Shown here: piece after piece, positions 45,373-54,055 of the stretch | Position numbering within the stretch: the first letter of the stretch is position 1 | Layout: each line of letters starts with the position of its first letter | NCBI GenBank assembly: GCA_949471785.1 | Contig: CASWRE010000001.1 | Location: forward strand, 62,001 to 126,000 | Source of the DNA: an uncultured Lachnospiraceae bacterium | GTDB lineage: Bacteria > Bacillota > Clostridia > Lachnospirales > Lachnospiraceae | DNA: 64,000 bases | Direction: 5' to 3' | Translations under genes and position numbers: made by a program | The notes under the pieces: model-generated | Database searches by the model: none | What the model was told of the DNA's origin: nothing | The model's input: only the letters and a program-made list of their open reading frames with translations

Positions 45373-45401
45373 GTAACAGATCCGACAGGCCGAACCGTTA
45401 C
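45373..45401. repeat. GTAAC...GTTAC hairpin repeat, diverged
   Basis: GTAACAGATCCGACAGG ... CGAACCGTTAC, 29 bp, matching the outer hairpin of the full element in length and ends, in the 405-bp gap between prmA and the Sel1 gene. Confidence 0.5.
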
Positions 45402-45419
45402 AGGTATTTCCAGTTAAAA

Positions 45420-45446
45420 GGCAAATTCATCATACACGAGTTTGCC
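45420..45446 (-). terminator. Weak terminator downstream of the Sel1 gene
   Basis: On the minus strand GGCAAA ... TTTGCC followed by TTTT, beyond repeat copy B. Transcription of the Sel1 gene that ends here would include copy B in its 3' tail. Confidence 0.5.
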
Positions 45447-45486
45447 AAAAAAGGCAATACGATAAGCGTCGGGAACACGCTCACCT

Positions 45487-45653
45487 GTAACTATTCAGCC
45501 TTCGGCTTCATAGTTACTGAATATGGCCATTAAAAGTTCGCCTACGGCGAAGGGCCATATTCACTCTCGGCGGAATATACACGTTCTTACGGACTTTGTC
45601 CTAAGGACTAGCTTCGCGTCGCGTAAATGCAAAGTCCTGGGCTGAATAGTTAC
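45487..45653 (-). repeat. Structured intergenic repeat element, full copy B
   Basis: 167 bp with terminal repeats GTAACTATTCAGCC and GGCTGAATAGTTAC. Read on the minus strand it is collinear with copy A at 40350, apart from a GC-rich spacer with a GTCCTTAGGAC palindrome in the loop of hairpin 1. Hairpin 2 has GAATATGGCC paired with GGCCATATTC (45519-45528, 45553-45562); copy A has C-G where this has T-A, so pairing is conserved. It ends two bases from the Sel1 gene stop codon. Confidence 0.85.
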
Positions 45654-45655
45654 GC

Positions 45656-47860
45656 TCACCTCTTCCTGCGCTGTTCCAGAATCCATTTAGCCTCCGAATG
45701 CCCTCCGGCAGCCGCACATCTGTACCAGTGGTCCGCCATCACCGGATTCTTCATCCGCTCACAGATCACCCCGCAATTATACTCGGCCTGCGCGTCGCCC
45801 CTGTTCGCAAGCGGTTCGAGCCATTTTAACGCCTCTTCATATCGTCCATCTTCCGCACACGCCACACCGCACTGGAACATGGCATACTCATCGCCTTCTT
45901 CGGCGAGTTCTTCATACGAAACCGACGCGCTGAACGCGCGGCCCAGAGAAAGCTCTATATCGCCGACTTTTTTCTGCGCCGCCGTATGCCCCTGTCCGGC
46001 GGCCTTCTCGCACCAGTACAAAGCCTTTTTTTTGTCTTCCGCAGCCCCAAGCCCTTCATCATACATGCATCCCAGGAAATACTGCCCCTGGTCGCTCCCC
46101 AGCTCCGCAGCCACTTCCAGCTGTTCAAGGGCTTTTGCATATCTGCCGGAGTCCTCGGAAAGGTAAATATCCGCGCCGACGGCAAGGGCCCGGCTCTTCC
46201 ACTCTTCACATGCTTCCGCCGCCTTTTCATAGCCCTGCTCCATGGCCTTTTTCATCCAGTAGACCGCTTTCTTTTCGTCCACGGCCGCGCCGATCCCTTT
46301 ATGGTACCTTCTTCCGCAATAATACTGGGCTTTGATACGGCCCTGTTCCGCCGCTTTTTCATACCAGTACAGGGCTTTTCCCTCATCATTCCGCGTCCCG
46401 ATGCCCTTGGAATAAAAATAGCCGGTCTGGAACTGGGCGGCGGGGTCTCCCTGCCTGGCGGCTCTTTCATACCAGTACAGGGCTTTTTCCTCGTCTGCCG
46501 GCACGCCCTCCCCCTTATAGTAATGCCTGCCGCAGCGGAACTGGGCCCTGCCGTTCCCCTGCCGCGCGGCTTTCTCATCCCAGTAAAAAGCTTTTTCCGG
46601 ATCAGGCTCCGTCCCTTCCCCCTCGCCGTACATGGAACCGCAGAGGGCCCGCACCCAGGGATCACGCCCGACAACGGCCGCCCTCTCGAAAAAATACAGC
46701 GCCCGCTTTTTGTCAGGCCCTGTCCCCTCCCCGTCATAGTACATAAATCCACATTGGACCAGAGCATCCTCATGATCCTGCTCTGCAGCTTTTTCATACC
46801 AGTATAAGGCCTTTTCCGGGTCCGGTTCCCTGCCTTCTCCGTTCTTTAATATATTACCACATTCATACTGCGCTTTGGCATGACCCTGCAGGGCCGCTTT
46901 TTCGTACCAGTAAAAGGCTTTCTCCCGGTCTACGGCCGTACCCTCCCCCCTCCGGTACATGCCGGCGCAGTCATACCCGGCGTCCGCATCGCCCCGGGAC
47001 GCCAGCTTTTCAAGTTCTCCCAGACGGAACTGCGCCAGCTCAAAGGTTACCCTCTCTGCAAGCCCGGAAGCCTCCGCGCTTCCCTGTTCAGCCGCTTTTT
47101 CCAGCCAATAGAGCGCCTCCCGTTTATCCTCCACCGTTCCTTTCCCGATATAGATCTTTCCGCAGGCAAGCTGCGCCCCGCAGTGCCTGCCCTCCGCCGC
47201 TTTTCTATACCACTGCCCGGCCCTCTCCTGATCCACGGCCGCGCCCTCTCCCGCTTCGTACCTGCGCCCGCACTGAAACTGGGATTCCGTATCCCCCTGC
47301 AGCGCCGCCTGTTCGTACCAGTAAAGGGCCTTTTCCTTATTGACCGCCATATAGAGCCCCTTATCATACATAAGCGCGCAGGCATATTTTGCCGTGGCGT
47401 ATCCCTCACTGGCCGCCGCCACTTTCAGCGCCTCCAGAATAGCGCTCAATGCGGCAAAAACAAACCGAATGTATTTTTCCTGCCCATGGAGGATATAGTA
47501 ACGTTCCCCGCTATGATACAGCCGCAGGGAATCCCGCTTTTTTTCCGGTATTTCTATCCGGCGTATGCTTTCATACGACAGCGAGCAGCAGCAGAAACCG
47601 CCCATAAAACCATTCTCCATCAGCGCATAGATCCCGTCCATAGCAAATACACACCCCTGCTTACCCGTACCCAGAGCCGTACCGTCAACCAGGATCACCA
47701 TATTCCCCGGCGGGCAGTCCTCCGCAATATATTTCTGTGCGTTCCGAAGCTGTCCCTGCCTGCATTCAGCGATGGGCAGAGGATGCGCTTTCTTCCTTAA
47801 ATCGGCCGGCACAGCCGAAAAAACGGCTTTTTCAATGAGTTCTTTTCGGTTTATATCCAT
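45656..47860 (-). CDS. Large Sel1-repeat protein with PH-like N-terminal domain
   Basis: 734 residues. Residues about 1-150 form a distinct domain with the pattern ILVDGTALGTGKQGCVFAMDGIYAL...LSYESIRRIEI, which looks like bacterial PH-like or short-chain sensor domains; this assignment is tentative. Residues about 155-730 hold some fifteen Sel1-like repeats of 36 residues, with the usual G.MY..GEG...D..KA..WYEKAA.QG core. No signal peptide or membrane segment is seen, so it is a cytosolic scaffold. Sel1 proteins join protein complexes; the partner here is unknown. The repeats are similar enough at DNA level to allow copy-number change. Confidence 0.85.
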   Translation of the reverse strand: MDINRKELIEKAVFSAVPADLRKKAHPLPIAECRQGQLRNAQKYIAEDCPPGNMVILVDGTALGTGKQGCVFAMDGIYALMENGFMGGFCCCSLSYESIRRIEIPEKKRDSLRLYHSGERYYILHGQEKYIRFVFAALSAILEALKVAAASEGYATAKYACALMYDKGLYMAVNKEKALYWYEQAALQGDTESQFQCGRRYEAGEGAAVDQERAGQWYRKAAEGRHCGAQLACGKIYIGKGTVEDKREALYWLEKAAEQGSAEASGLAERVTFELAQFRLGELEKLASRGDADAGYDCAGMYRRGEGTAVDREKAFYWYEKAALQGHAKAQYECGNILKNGEGREPDPEKALYWYEKAAEQDHEDALVQCGFMYYDGEGTGPDKKRALYFFERAAVVGRDPWVRALCGSMYGEGEGTEPDPEKAFYWDEKAARQGNGRAQFRCGRHYYKGEGVPADEEKALYWYERAARQGDPAAQFQTGYFYSKGIGTRNDEGKALYWYEKAAEQGRIKAQYYCGRRYHKGIGAAVDEKKAVYWMKKAMEQGYEKAAEACEEWKSRALAVGADIYLSEDSGRYAKALEQLEVAAELGSDQGQYFLGCMYDEGLGAAEDKKKALYWCEKAAGQGHTAAQKKVGDIELSLGRAFSASVSYEELAEEGDEYAMFQCGVACAEDGRYEEALKWLEPLANRGDAQAEYNCGVICERMKNPVMADHWYRCAAAGGHSEAKWILEQRRKR

Positions 47861-47978
47861 TACAGCCTCCCTTTCCCATATCAGTCCTCCGGGGCCCTGT
47901 ACCAGTATAAAATACCCTCTGTTTTTCGTCTACCTTTTTCAGATATATATTTACTTTGCAGCTGGATTTTTGCCCTCC

Positions 47979-48000
47979 GGGGTTTATAACAAAAAACCCC
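47979..48000. other. Hairpin before the dapL promoter
   Basis: GGGGTTT / AAACCCC stem with an eight-base loop, 13 bp before the dapL -35. It lacks a following T-run on the plus strand; role unknown. Confidence 0.4.
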
Positions 48001-48012
48001 CGACATCCCCGT

Positions 48013-48041
48013 TTGACACCGCAAAACTGCTATGCTAAAAT
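48013..48041 (+). promoter_or_regulatory. Promoter of dapL-hisK
   Basis: TTGACA, 17 bases, TAAAAT, about 48 bases before the dapL ATG. No lysine riboswitch is seen in the short leader. Confidence 0.85.
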
Positions 48042-48088
48042 AGCCCTGACTTTTAGACAATTGCCACATACACGAAAGGATACGTATC

Positions 48089-49291
48089 ATGCCAAAGTTA
48101 AATGAAAATTTCCTGCGTATACAGAACAGCTATCTCTTTTCCGAGATCGCCCACCGCACGGCCTCTTATGTGGAGGCAAATCCCGATAAACCGATCATCC
48201 GACTGGGCATCGGCGACGTGACGAAGCCCCTGACCGATACGGTCATCGCCGCCCTCCACGATGGTGTGAATACCATGGCCGACGCCGCCACCTTCAAGGG
48301 CTACGGCCCGGAGCAGGGTTATGACGAGGCGAGAAACGCCATCTCCGCCTATTATAAGAAGAACGGTATCGACGTTGATCCGGAGGCCGTCTTTGTCTCC
48401 GACGGCGCCAAGAGCGACACCGGAAATATCACAGACCTGTTCGGCCACGACAATGTAATCCTGATCCCCGATCCCGTTTATCCCGTCTATGTAGATTCCA
48501 ATATCATGTGCGGCAATTCGGTCACCTACATCAGCGGAAACCCCGAAAATGATTTTCTGCCCATGCCCGACCACAGCCGGCACGCAGATATCATCTACAT
48601 CTGCTCACCGAATAACCCTACCGGGGCCTGTTATAATAAGGAACAGCTGAAAGAATGGGTGGACTATGCCCTGGAAAATGAAGCCGTGATCCTCTTTGAC
48701 TCCGCCTACGAGGCATTCATCAGCGACCCGGATCTGCCCAGAAGCATTTTTGCCGTCGAGGGCGCCAAAAAATGCGCCGTCGAATTCTGCTCTCTGTCGA
48801 AGACCGCCGGCTTCACCGGCACACGCTGCGGCTATACGGTAGTGCCAAAAGAGCTGGTATTCCAGGCATCCACCGGCGAGGAAATGTCCTTAAACGCCAT
48901 GTGGAACCGCCGCCAGTGCACCAAGTACAACAGTACGGCCTACATTATCCAGCACGCGGCCGCCGCTGTCTTCACCGACAAAGGCATGGCAGAGTGCCAG
49001 GAAAATATCGCTTACTATCAGAAAAATGCCCGGCTGATTGCCGACACCTTATCTGATCTCGGCATCCGCTTCTACGGCGGCATCCACTCTCCCTATATCT
49101 GGTTCGAATGCCCGAACGGCATGGAAGCCTGGGAGTGCTTCGACTATCTTCTGAACAATATCCAGGTAGTGGGAACGCCTGGAGCCGGATTCGGCGAAAA
49201 CGGCAAAAATTTCTTCCGTCTGACGGCTTTCGGCAGCTATGAAAATACGGCGGAAGCTATGAACCGTTTCCGCCGCCTGTTTGGCAAATAA
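48089..49291 (+). CDS. dapL: LL-diaminopimelate aminotransferase
   Basis: 400 residues, fold-type I PLP aminotransferase converting tetrahydrodipicolinate directly to LL-diaminopimelate for lysine and peptidoglycan. The N-terminal LFSEIAHRTASYVEANPDKPIIRLGIGDVTKPL is diagnostic; CSPNNPTGACYNKEQL near residue 171 and the cofactor lysine in CSLSKTAGFTGTRCGY near 236 follow. The DapL route implies that the organism may not need the succinylase or acetylase branches. The next gene begins one base after its stop. Confidence 0.96.
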   Translation: MPKLNENFLRIQNSYLFSEIAHRTASYVEANPDKPIIRLGIGDVTKPLTDTVIAALHDGVNTMADAATFKGYGPEQGYDEARNAISAYYKKNGIDVDPEAVFVSDGAKSDTGNITDLFGHDNVILIPDPVYPVYVDSNIMCGNSVTYISGNPENDFLPMPDHSRHADIIYICSPNNPTGACYNKEQLKEWVDYALENEAVILFDSAYEAFISDPDLPRSIFAVEGAKKCAVEFCSLSKTAGFTGTRCGYTVVPKELVFQASTGEEMSLNAMWNRRQCTKYNSTAYIIQHAAAAVFTDKGMAECQENIAYYQKNARLIADTLSDLGIRFYGGIHSPYIWFECPNGMEAWECFDYLLNNIQVVGTPGAGFGENGKNFFRLTAFGSYENTAEAMNRFRRLFGK

Positions 49292-49292
49292 C

Positions 49293-50063
49293 ATGCTGTA
49301 CGATACCCACATGCATACCATACCGTTTTCTACGGACAGCGGTATGGTATTTTCCGAGGTGAAAAAGAAACAAAAGGAGCTGGGCATAGGCCTGGTGCTG
49401 ACCGAACATATGGACTATGGTTTCCCCCCTTTTTCTTTTGATCCTCACAAATACTTTGAAACCTACGGGCCCTATCGAAGCGAAACCCTGCTGCTGGGCG
49501 TGGAGACCGGCTTCACCGTGTCTGCCCGGGAAATGAACCGCAGCCTGGTGCGTTCCCATCCTTTCGATATGGTCATAGGCTCCGTCCACGCCGTCGGCGG
49601 CCTGGATTTGTACGAGGACGGCTGTTTCGACCAGTTTACCGACAAAGAGGACGCCTTTTGCGCCTACCTGGAAACCATAATAGAAAATATCCGCGACTAC
49701 GAGGATTTCGACACCCTGGGCCACATGGATTATATCTGCCGAATCGCCCCCTACCCGGACCCTCTGCTGCGCTACTGCGAATACAGTGATTTCATCGACA
49801 CTATCCTTCGCATCCTGGCCGGGCGGGAACAGTCCCTGGAGATCAACACGCGCCTTTTTGCCGATGCCAGAGCCGTGGCCGCCCTGGAAGAAATCTGCCG
49901 GCGCTTCAAAGACCTGGGAGGCCGGACCGTCACCGTCGGCTCCGACGCCCACCGGCCAGAAGTAATCGGAAACCATTTGCAAACAGCCTATGATCTCGCG
50001 AGAACCTGCGGACTGACGCCTGTATATTATAAAGAACGAAAATTGCACCCGGCGATACAATAA
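49293..50063 (+). CDS. hisK: Histidinol-phosphatase, PHP family (HisK-like)
   Basis: 256 residues. PHP metal motifs: MLYDTHMHTIPFSTDS at the start, LTEHMDYGF near residue 38, IGSVHAVGG near 94, LGHMDYICRI near 145 and GSDAHRPEVIG near 223. Such proteins dephosphorylate histidinol phosphate in histidine synthesis. The ATG at 49293 lies one base after the dapL stop, with no clear Shine-Dalgarno, so it is probably translated by coupling. A TTG start 12 bases earlier, inside dapL, is possible. No other his genes are near; another phosphomonoester is an alternative substrate. Confidence 0.82.
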   Translation: MLYDTHMHTIPFSTDSGMVFSEVKKKQKELGIGLVLTEHMDYGFPPFSFDPHKYFETYGPYRSETLLLGVETGFTVSAREMNRSLVRSHPFDMVIGSVHAVGGLDLYEDGCFDQFTDKEDAFCAYLETIIENIRDYEDFDTLGHMDYICRIAPYPDPLLRYCEYSDFIDTILRILAGREQSLEINTRLFADARAVAALEEICRRFKDLGGRTVTVGSDAHRPEVIGNHLQTAYDLARTCGLTPVYYKERKLHPAIQ

Positions 50064-50230
50064 TCACCCTTCCCGCTTTTTCTGTTAAGCCTGCCGCAAA
50101 CACTCGCCGGGCCCGCTCAGGGGACGGCAGCCCAGGCCAAGCGATATCCGTACCGCCCGCTATTTCATGCAATCTGCCCATCTGTCCCGGCGATTTTTGG
50201 AGAACTTGTCATATGCATTTTCTCAAACCT

Positions 50231-50239
50231 TGTTATAAT
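50231..50239 (+). promoter_or_regulatory. Extended -10 promoter of msmX
   Basis: TGTTATAAT, a perfect -10 with the TGn extension, 36 bp before the ATG. No well-spaced -35; TTGTCA lies 22 bases upstream. A strong solo promoter fits a shared transporter ATPase. Confidence 0.6.
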
Positions 50240-50274
50240 AAGATCATCACAAAGAATACAGGAGGCCAAAACAC

Positions 50275-51384
50275 ATGGCAGGTTTAAAATTAAAAGGAAT
50301 TTACAAAAGATACCCCAACGGGTTCGAAGCCGTAAAAGACTTCAATCTTGACATCGCTGACAAAGAGTTCATCATCTTCGTAGGTCCCTCCGGCTGCGGA
50401 AAGTCCACGACCCTTCGTATGGTTGCCGGTCTGGAAGAGATTTCCGAAGGTACTCTGGAAATCGACGGCAAGGTTATGAACGATGTAGAGCCGAAGGACA
50501 GAGATATCGCCATGGTATTCCAGAATTACGCTCTGTATCCCCACATGACCGTATATGACAACATGGCGTTTGGCCTGAAGCTGAGAAAAGTACCGAAGGA
50601 CGAGATCGACAAGGCTGTTCGTAACGCCGCTAAGATCCTTGACCTGGAGAAACTGCTTGACCGTAAACCGAAAGCTCTGTCCGGTGGTCAGAGACAGCGT
50701 GTTGCCATGGGCCGTGCCATTGTCCGTTCTCCGAAGGTATTCCTGATGGATGAGCCGCTGTCCAACCTGGACGCCAAGCTCCGTGTGCAGATGCGTACCG
50801 AGATCTCCAAGCTTCATGAGAGACTGGGCGCTACCATTATCTACGTTACTCATGACCAGACAGAGGCTATGACGCTGGGTACCAGGATCGTCGTTATGAA
50901 AGACGGCGTGGTACAGCAGGTAGACACTCCGCAGCATCTGTATGACAACCCGATCAACCTGTTTGTGGCCGGTTTCATCGGTTCTCCGCAGATGAACTTT
51001 GTCGATGTCACCGTTAAGAAAAACGGCAGCGGCGTGGATTTGATCGTAGGTAATTATGTACTGAAAGCTCCGGCTGACAAGGCGAAAATCCTTCTTGACA
51101 AGGGCTATGACGGAAAGACCGTAATCATGGGTATCCGTCCCGAGAATATCACTGATGATCCGGAAGTCGTTGCCGAGAGCAAAGCCGTTGTGGAAGCTAA
51201 AGTTAATGTATACGAGTTGCTGGGCGCCGAAGTATTCCTGTATTTCGATCTGGAAAGCTTCCCCTGCACGGCCCGTGTAGATCCGCATACAGCCTCCAAG
51301 ATGGGCGACAATGTAAAATTTGCTCTGAATATGGAGATGACTCATTTCTTCGACAAAGAAACCGAGCTGTCCATCACCTATTAA
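50275..51384 (+). CDS. msmX: Multi-sugar ABC transporter ATPase (MsmX/MsmK/UgpC type)
   Basis: 369 residues: ABC ATPase with Walker A VGPSGCGKSTTLRMVAGLE near residue 37, signature ALSGGQRQRVAMGRA near 135, Walker B VFLMDEPLSNLD near 156, H-loop VTHDQ near 191, and a C-terminal MOBE-type regulatory domain (about 240-369). In Gram-positives this single ATPase serves many CUT1 sugar importers that lack their own; it stands alone here, with its own promoter and terminator and no permease nearby. Codon use looks optimised, in keeping with high expression. Confidence 0.95.
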   Translation: MAGLKLKGIYKRYPNGFEAVKDFNLDIADKEFIIFVGPSGCGKSTTLRMVAGLEEISEGTLEIDGKVMNDVEPKDRDIAMVFQNYALYPHMTVYDNMAFGLKLRKVPKDEIDKAVRNAAKILDLEKLLDRKPKALSGGQRQRVAMGRAIVRSPKVFLMDEPLSNLDAKLRVQMRTEISKLHERLGATIIYVTHDQTEAMTLGTRIVVMKDGVVQQVDTPQHLYDNPINLFVAGFIGSPQMNFVDVTVKKNGSGVDLIVGNYVLKAPADKAKILLDKGYDGKTVIMGIRPENITDDPEVVAESKAVVEAKVNVYELLGAEVFLYFDLESFPCTARVDPHTASKMGDNVKFALNMEMTHFFDKETELSITY

Positions 51385-51400
51385 TTGCATATACCAGGGG

Positions 51401-51430
51401 GACTGCATCTTTGCAGTCTCTCTTTTTTAT
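51401..51430 (+). terminator. Terminator of msmX
   Basis: GACTGCA, TCTT loop, TGCAGTC, then TCTCTTTTTT, 17 bp after the msmX stop. Confidence 0.92.
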
Positions 51431-51458
51431 ATTATCCCAGAAAGGACCGATTAATCCT

Positions 51459-52544
51459 ATGACCCAGCACCAACTCCTGATTCTCTTAAGGGAGATACGC
51501 GAAATCACCGGCTCTGAGCTCACCTGCTACCAGCCCGACGGGCTGCCCAAGGCTTCCACCACCGAACAGCCTTCCCCCTTCTCCCAAGAAGATGTCCGGG
51601 CATTTCTGGAAACCGAAAATCCTTCTCTCCTGTCCTCCCCGGCCAGCCTGTTCCGCCTGGAACACGGTGAACGTCTCTATGGCGCTCTCTCCCTGGACAG
51701 CCATACGCCGGAACTCGCTATGGTGGGCCGTCTGGCCGCCAGCCAGCTCTCTCACGCGCTGTGCGCCGGCAGGGAGGCATTGGACAGAGGCGCTTTCATC
51801 CGCCGGCTGCTGCAGAATGAAATTCCGGCCATGGAGATTCTGGAGATCGCTTCCCGCCTCCATCTGGATGCCCAGGCCGCCCGGATCGTCTATCTGATCG
51901 AGACGGACGGGCCCCATGACACCAGCGCCTGCCGGACCATCCGCAACCTGTATCCGGAAAACCGACAGAACTATCTGTCCGTCCTGGACGAACACCACCT
52001 TCTCCTGGTTCGCCCGGTGGCGGCAAGCGATACGGAAGAAACCTTCCTGTCCGTGGCTGAAACCCTCGTGGACATGCTGAGCATGGAGAACATGTGCAAT
52101 GCCCGGGTATCCTGCAGTTCCCCCTCGTCGGATATCCGCCTGCTGGGCCAGGCTTTTCAGGAAGCACAGTCTTCCCTGGAAATCGGCAAAATATTTTATT
52201 TTGACCAGAAAGTCACTGTCTACAGCAGCCTGGGGATAGGCCGCCTGATCTACCAGCTCCCCCTGCCCCTGTGCCGAATGTATTTGAACGAAGTTTTTGC
52301 CGGTGATCTCCCCGCCATCTTCGACGACGAAACGCTGGCTCTGATTGAGAAATTTTTTGAGAATAACCTGAATACCTCCGAGACCGCCCGGAAGCTTTAT
52401 ATCCACCGGAACACACTGATCTACCGTCTCGATAAAATCCAGAAGGAAACAGGACTGGATGTACGCACCTTCGACGATGCCCTTACTTTAAAGATCGCTC
52501 TGCTGGTGCGGTGTTACCTGCGGTATCAGGAAAAAAAGAAATAA
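51459..52544 (+). CDS. CdaR/PucR-type transcriptional regulator
   Basis: 361 residues. The N-terminal part (about 1-130) resembles the sugar-diacid-recognition domain of CdaR; the C-terminal PucR helix-turn-helix is clear: NNLNTSETARKLYIHRNTLIYRLDKIQKETGLDVRTFDDALTLKIAL near residues 306-352. The ATG at 51459 is chosen because the upstream in-frame start lies inside the msmX terminator; AAAGGA is 12 bases before it. It is probably an activator of sugar-acid or related uptake genes, target unknown. Own terminator at 52549. Confidence 0.85.
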   Translation: MTQHQLLILLREIREITGSELTCYQPDGLPKASTTEQPSPFSQEDVRAFLETENPSLLSSPASLFRLEHGERLYGALSLDSHTPELAMVGRLAASQLSHALCAGREALDRGAFIRRLLQNEIPAMEILEIASRLHLDAQAARIVYLIETDGPHDTSACRTIRNLYPENRQNYLSVLDEHHLLLVRPVAASDTEETFLSVAETLVDMLSMENMCNARVSCSSPSSDIRLLGQAFQEAQSSLEIGKIFYFDQKVTVYSSLGIGRLIYQLPLPLCRMYLNEVFAGDLPAIFDDETLALIEKFFENNLNTSETARKLYIHRNTLIYRLDKIQKETGLDVRTFDDALTLKIALLVRCYLRYQEKKK

Positions 52545-52548
52545 ATAA

Positions 52549-52597
52549 AAAAGAATTGCCGCACCCGCAAAAATCACGGGTGCGGCAATTCTTTTCT
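52549..52597. terminator. Bidirectional terminator between CdaR-type and hemerythrin-fusion genes
   Basis: A 19-bp perfect stem (AAAAGAATTGCCGCACCCG and complement) with a nine-base loop, A-rich before and T-rich after, serving the convergent genes on both sides. Confidence 0.95.
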
Positions 52598-52607
52598 TAC
52601 GAACGGA

Positions 52608-53981
52608 TCATTTCTGCAGGCTATCTATTTTCTCAAAATAATTGTCGATATTTTTCTTAATCTCCGCCGGTTTCAGCGTCTTTAACAAATACCCCGCCGG
52701 CTTCAGCGGTACGATCTTGCTCACGCTCTCCCGGTCGACCCGGCCGGTCAGGAAAATAACGGCAATATCGGCAAACGATTCCTCCGAACGGATCATCCCC
52801 AGTACCTGACTGCCGTCACAAACCGGCATTTCATAATCCAAAAGAATCAAATCCGGCCGTTCCAGAGTGATACTGCTGATTGTGGACAATCCGGAGCTCG
52901 CCAGAGTAACTTCATAATCTTCTTGCAGCAGTTCTTTCATAGATTGACGGACGACCATGGAATCATCCACCACCAATATCTTCTTCTTTTTGGCGGCCTC
53001 CCTGTTCTCCTGCTCGTTTTTCTCAAGGTACTCCTTTATTTCCGCCACGGCATTATCCGCGTTAATGGCAGGCCCCATGCCGCCCTGAAGCAGATGAGGC
53101 GCTATGGCGCAATAGGCAAAATATCCTGCCCCTGTATCAAACAACAGGCTATACTGTGGCGTCTGTTTCTCAAATATCTTCTGGAGCTGCTCGTGGTTCA
53201 GCAGATTTTCCCTTTCCAATTCATATTTTTCTGAATCCGGAAAATGCCCTCTGACCCGGTCTACAAACTGCCTCGCCGTATATCTGGTAGCATTCATGAT
53301 CATGGCATTCAGCTTTTCCGCGCTGGTACTGAGCATATTACCGATGGTGTTGAGCAGCAGGCGTTCCTCAAAGACCAGAATGAACTCCCATTTCTTTGCC
53401 TCTCCGGCGCTGTACACCAGGCGATAATAAATGCCCTTTCCGAACTTTTCCCCGCCGTACTGATTGCTGATCACCCGCGCGTCCAGCCGAAACATATCGT
53501 AAATCAAATGGGTAAGCACCTCGCTCATGGCTGCCTGCTCTTCCTCAGGCAGCAGGTTATCCCAGGTGCCCTCCGTCTCCTCCGTTGACATGATCGCGGC
53601 ATCTTCGGTGAGGGTGTGCCCCACCAGCCAGCCGATACAAACTCCTACGAAATGATCGACCGCCTCCGGGGAATAGTTGGTCTGAAGCAGTTCTTTCTCC
53701 AACTCCGGCAGCGTCCTCTTTTGAAAATTCTGGTGAAGCCGACGATGGGTTTTCAGGCCTTTATAGTGAATAGATGCCATATACCCCTCTTCCTCGGCAA
53801 AATGTTTCAAGGCATGGGCCTTAAAGTATTTAATCCCTTCCTCGCAGACCCATTGGCTTTTTTCTTCCTCTTTACTATACTTCAGGATCTTATTCATGAT
53901 CTTAAACAGCTTGCGGTGTTCCTTGTCTATATAGTCCACCCCCAGATCAAATCGATCCTGCCATTCCAATTGACCTTCCAT
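52608..53981 (-). CDS. Hemerythrin - CheX-like - response-receiver fusion protein
   Basis: 457 residues in three parts. Residues about 1-130 are a bacteriohemerythrin: W..RF.LGVDYIDKEHRKL, then HFAEEEGYM (HxxxE), HRRLHQNF (HxxxH) and HTLTEDAA (HxxxxD), a full set of di-iron ligands. Residues about 140-325 resemble CheX/CheC-type domains (EKLNAMIMNATRYTARQFVD; YSLLFDTGAGYFAYCAIAP), assigned tentatively. Residues about 338-457 are a receiver with ILVVDDSMVVRQ, the phospho-Asp in DLILLDYEMP, LTGR and the switch Lys in LLKTLKP. It could sense oxygen or redox and signal to an unseen partner. Start 53981 has GGGGGA upstream. It follows the RND transporter by 74 bp on the same strand. Confidence 0.82.
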   Translation of the reverse strand: MEGQLEWQDRFDLGVDYIDKEHRKLFKIMNKILKYSKEEEKSQWVCEEGIKYFKAHALKHFAEEEGYMASIHYKGLKTHRRLHQNFQKRTLPELEKELLQTNYSPEAVDHFVGVCIGWLVGHTLTEDAAIMSTEETEGTWDNLLPEEEQAAMSEVLTHLIYDMFRLDARVISNQYGGEKFGKGIYYRLVYSAGEAKKWEFILVFEERLLLNTIGNMLSTSAEKLNAMIMNATRYTARQFVDRVRGHFPDSEKYELERENLLNHEQLQKIFEKQTPQYSLLFDTGAGYFAYCAIAPHLLQGGMGPAINADNAVAEIKEYLEKNEQENREAAKKKKILVVDDSMVVRQSMKELLQEDYEVTLASSGLSTISSITLERPDLILLDYEMPVCDGSQVLGMIRSEESFADIAVIFLTGRVDRESVSKIVPLKPAGYLLKTLKPAEIKKNIDNYFEKIDSLQK

Positions 53982-54055
53982 TTTTTCTTCCCCCATGAAA
54001 AAATATGTAGTACATCTTATCTATTAGAATAGCATATTCTCCCAGTAAATACAAC

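Noticed and set aside
47861-48088. Lysine riboswitch before dapL.
   Set aside because: The leader after the promoter is only about 40 bases, too short for the aptamer.
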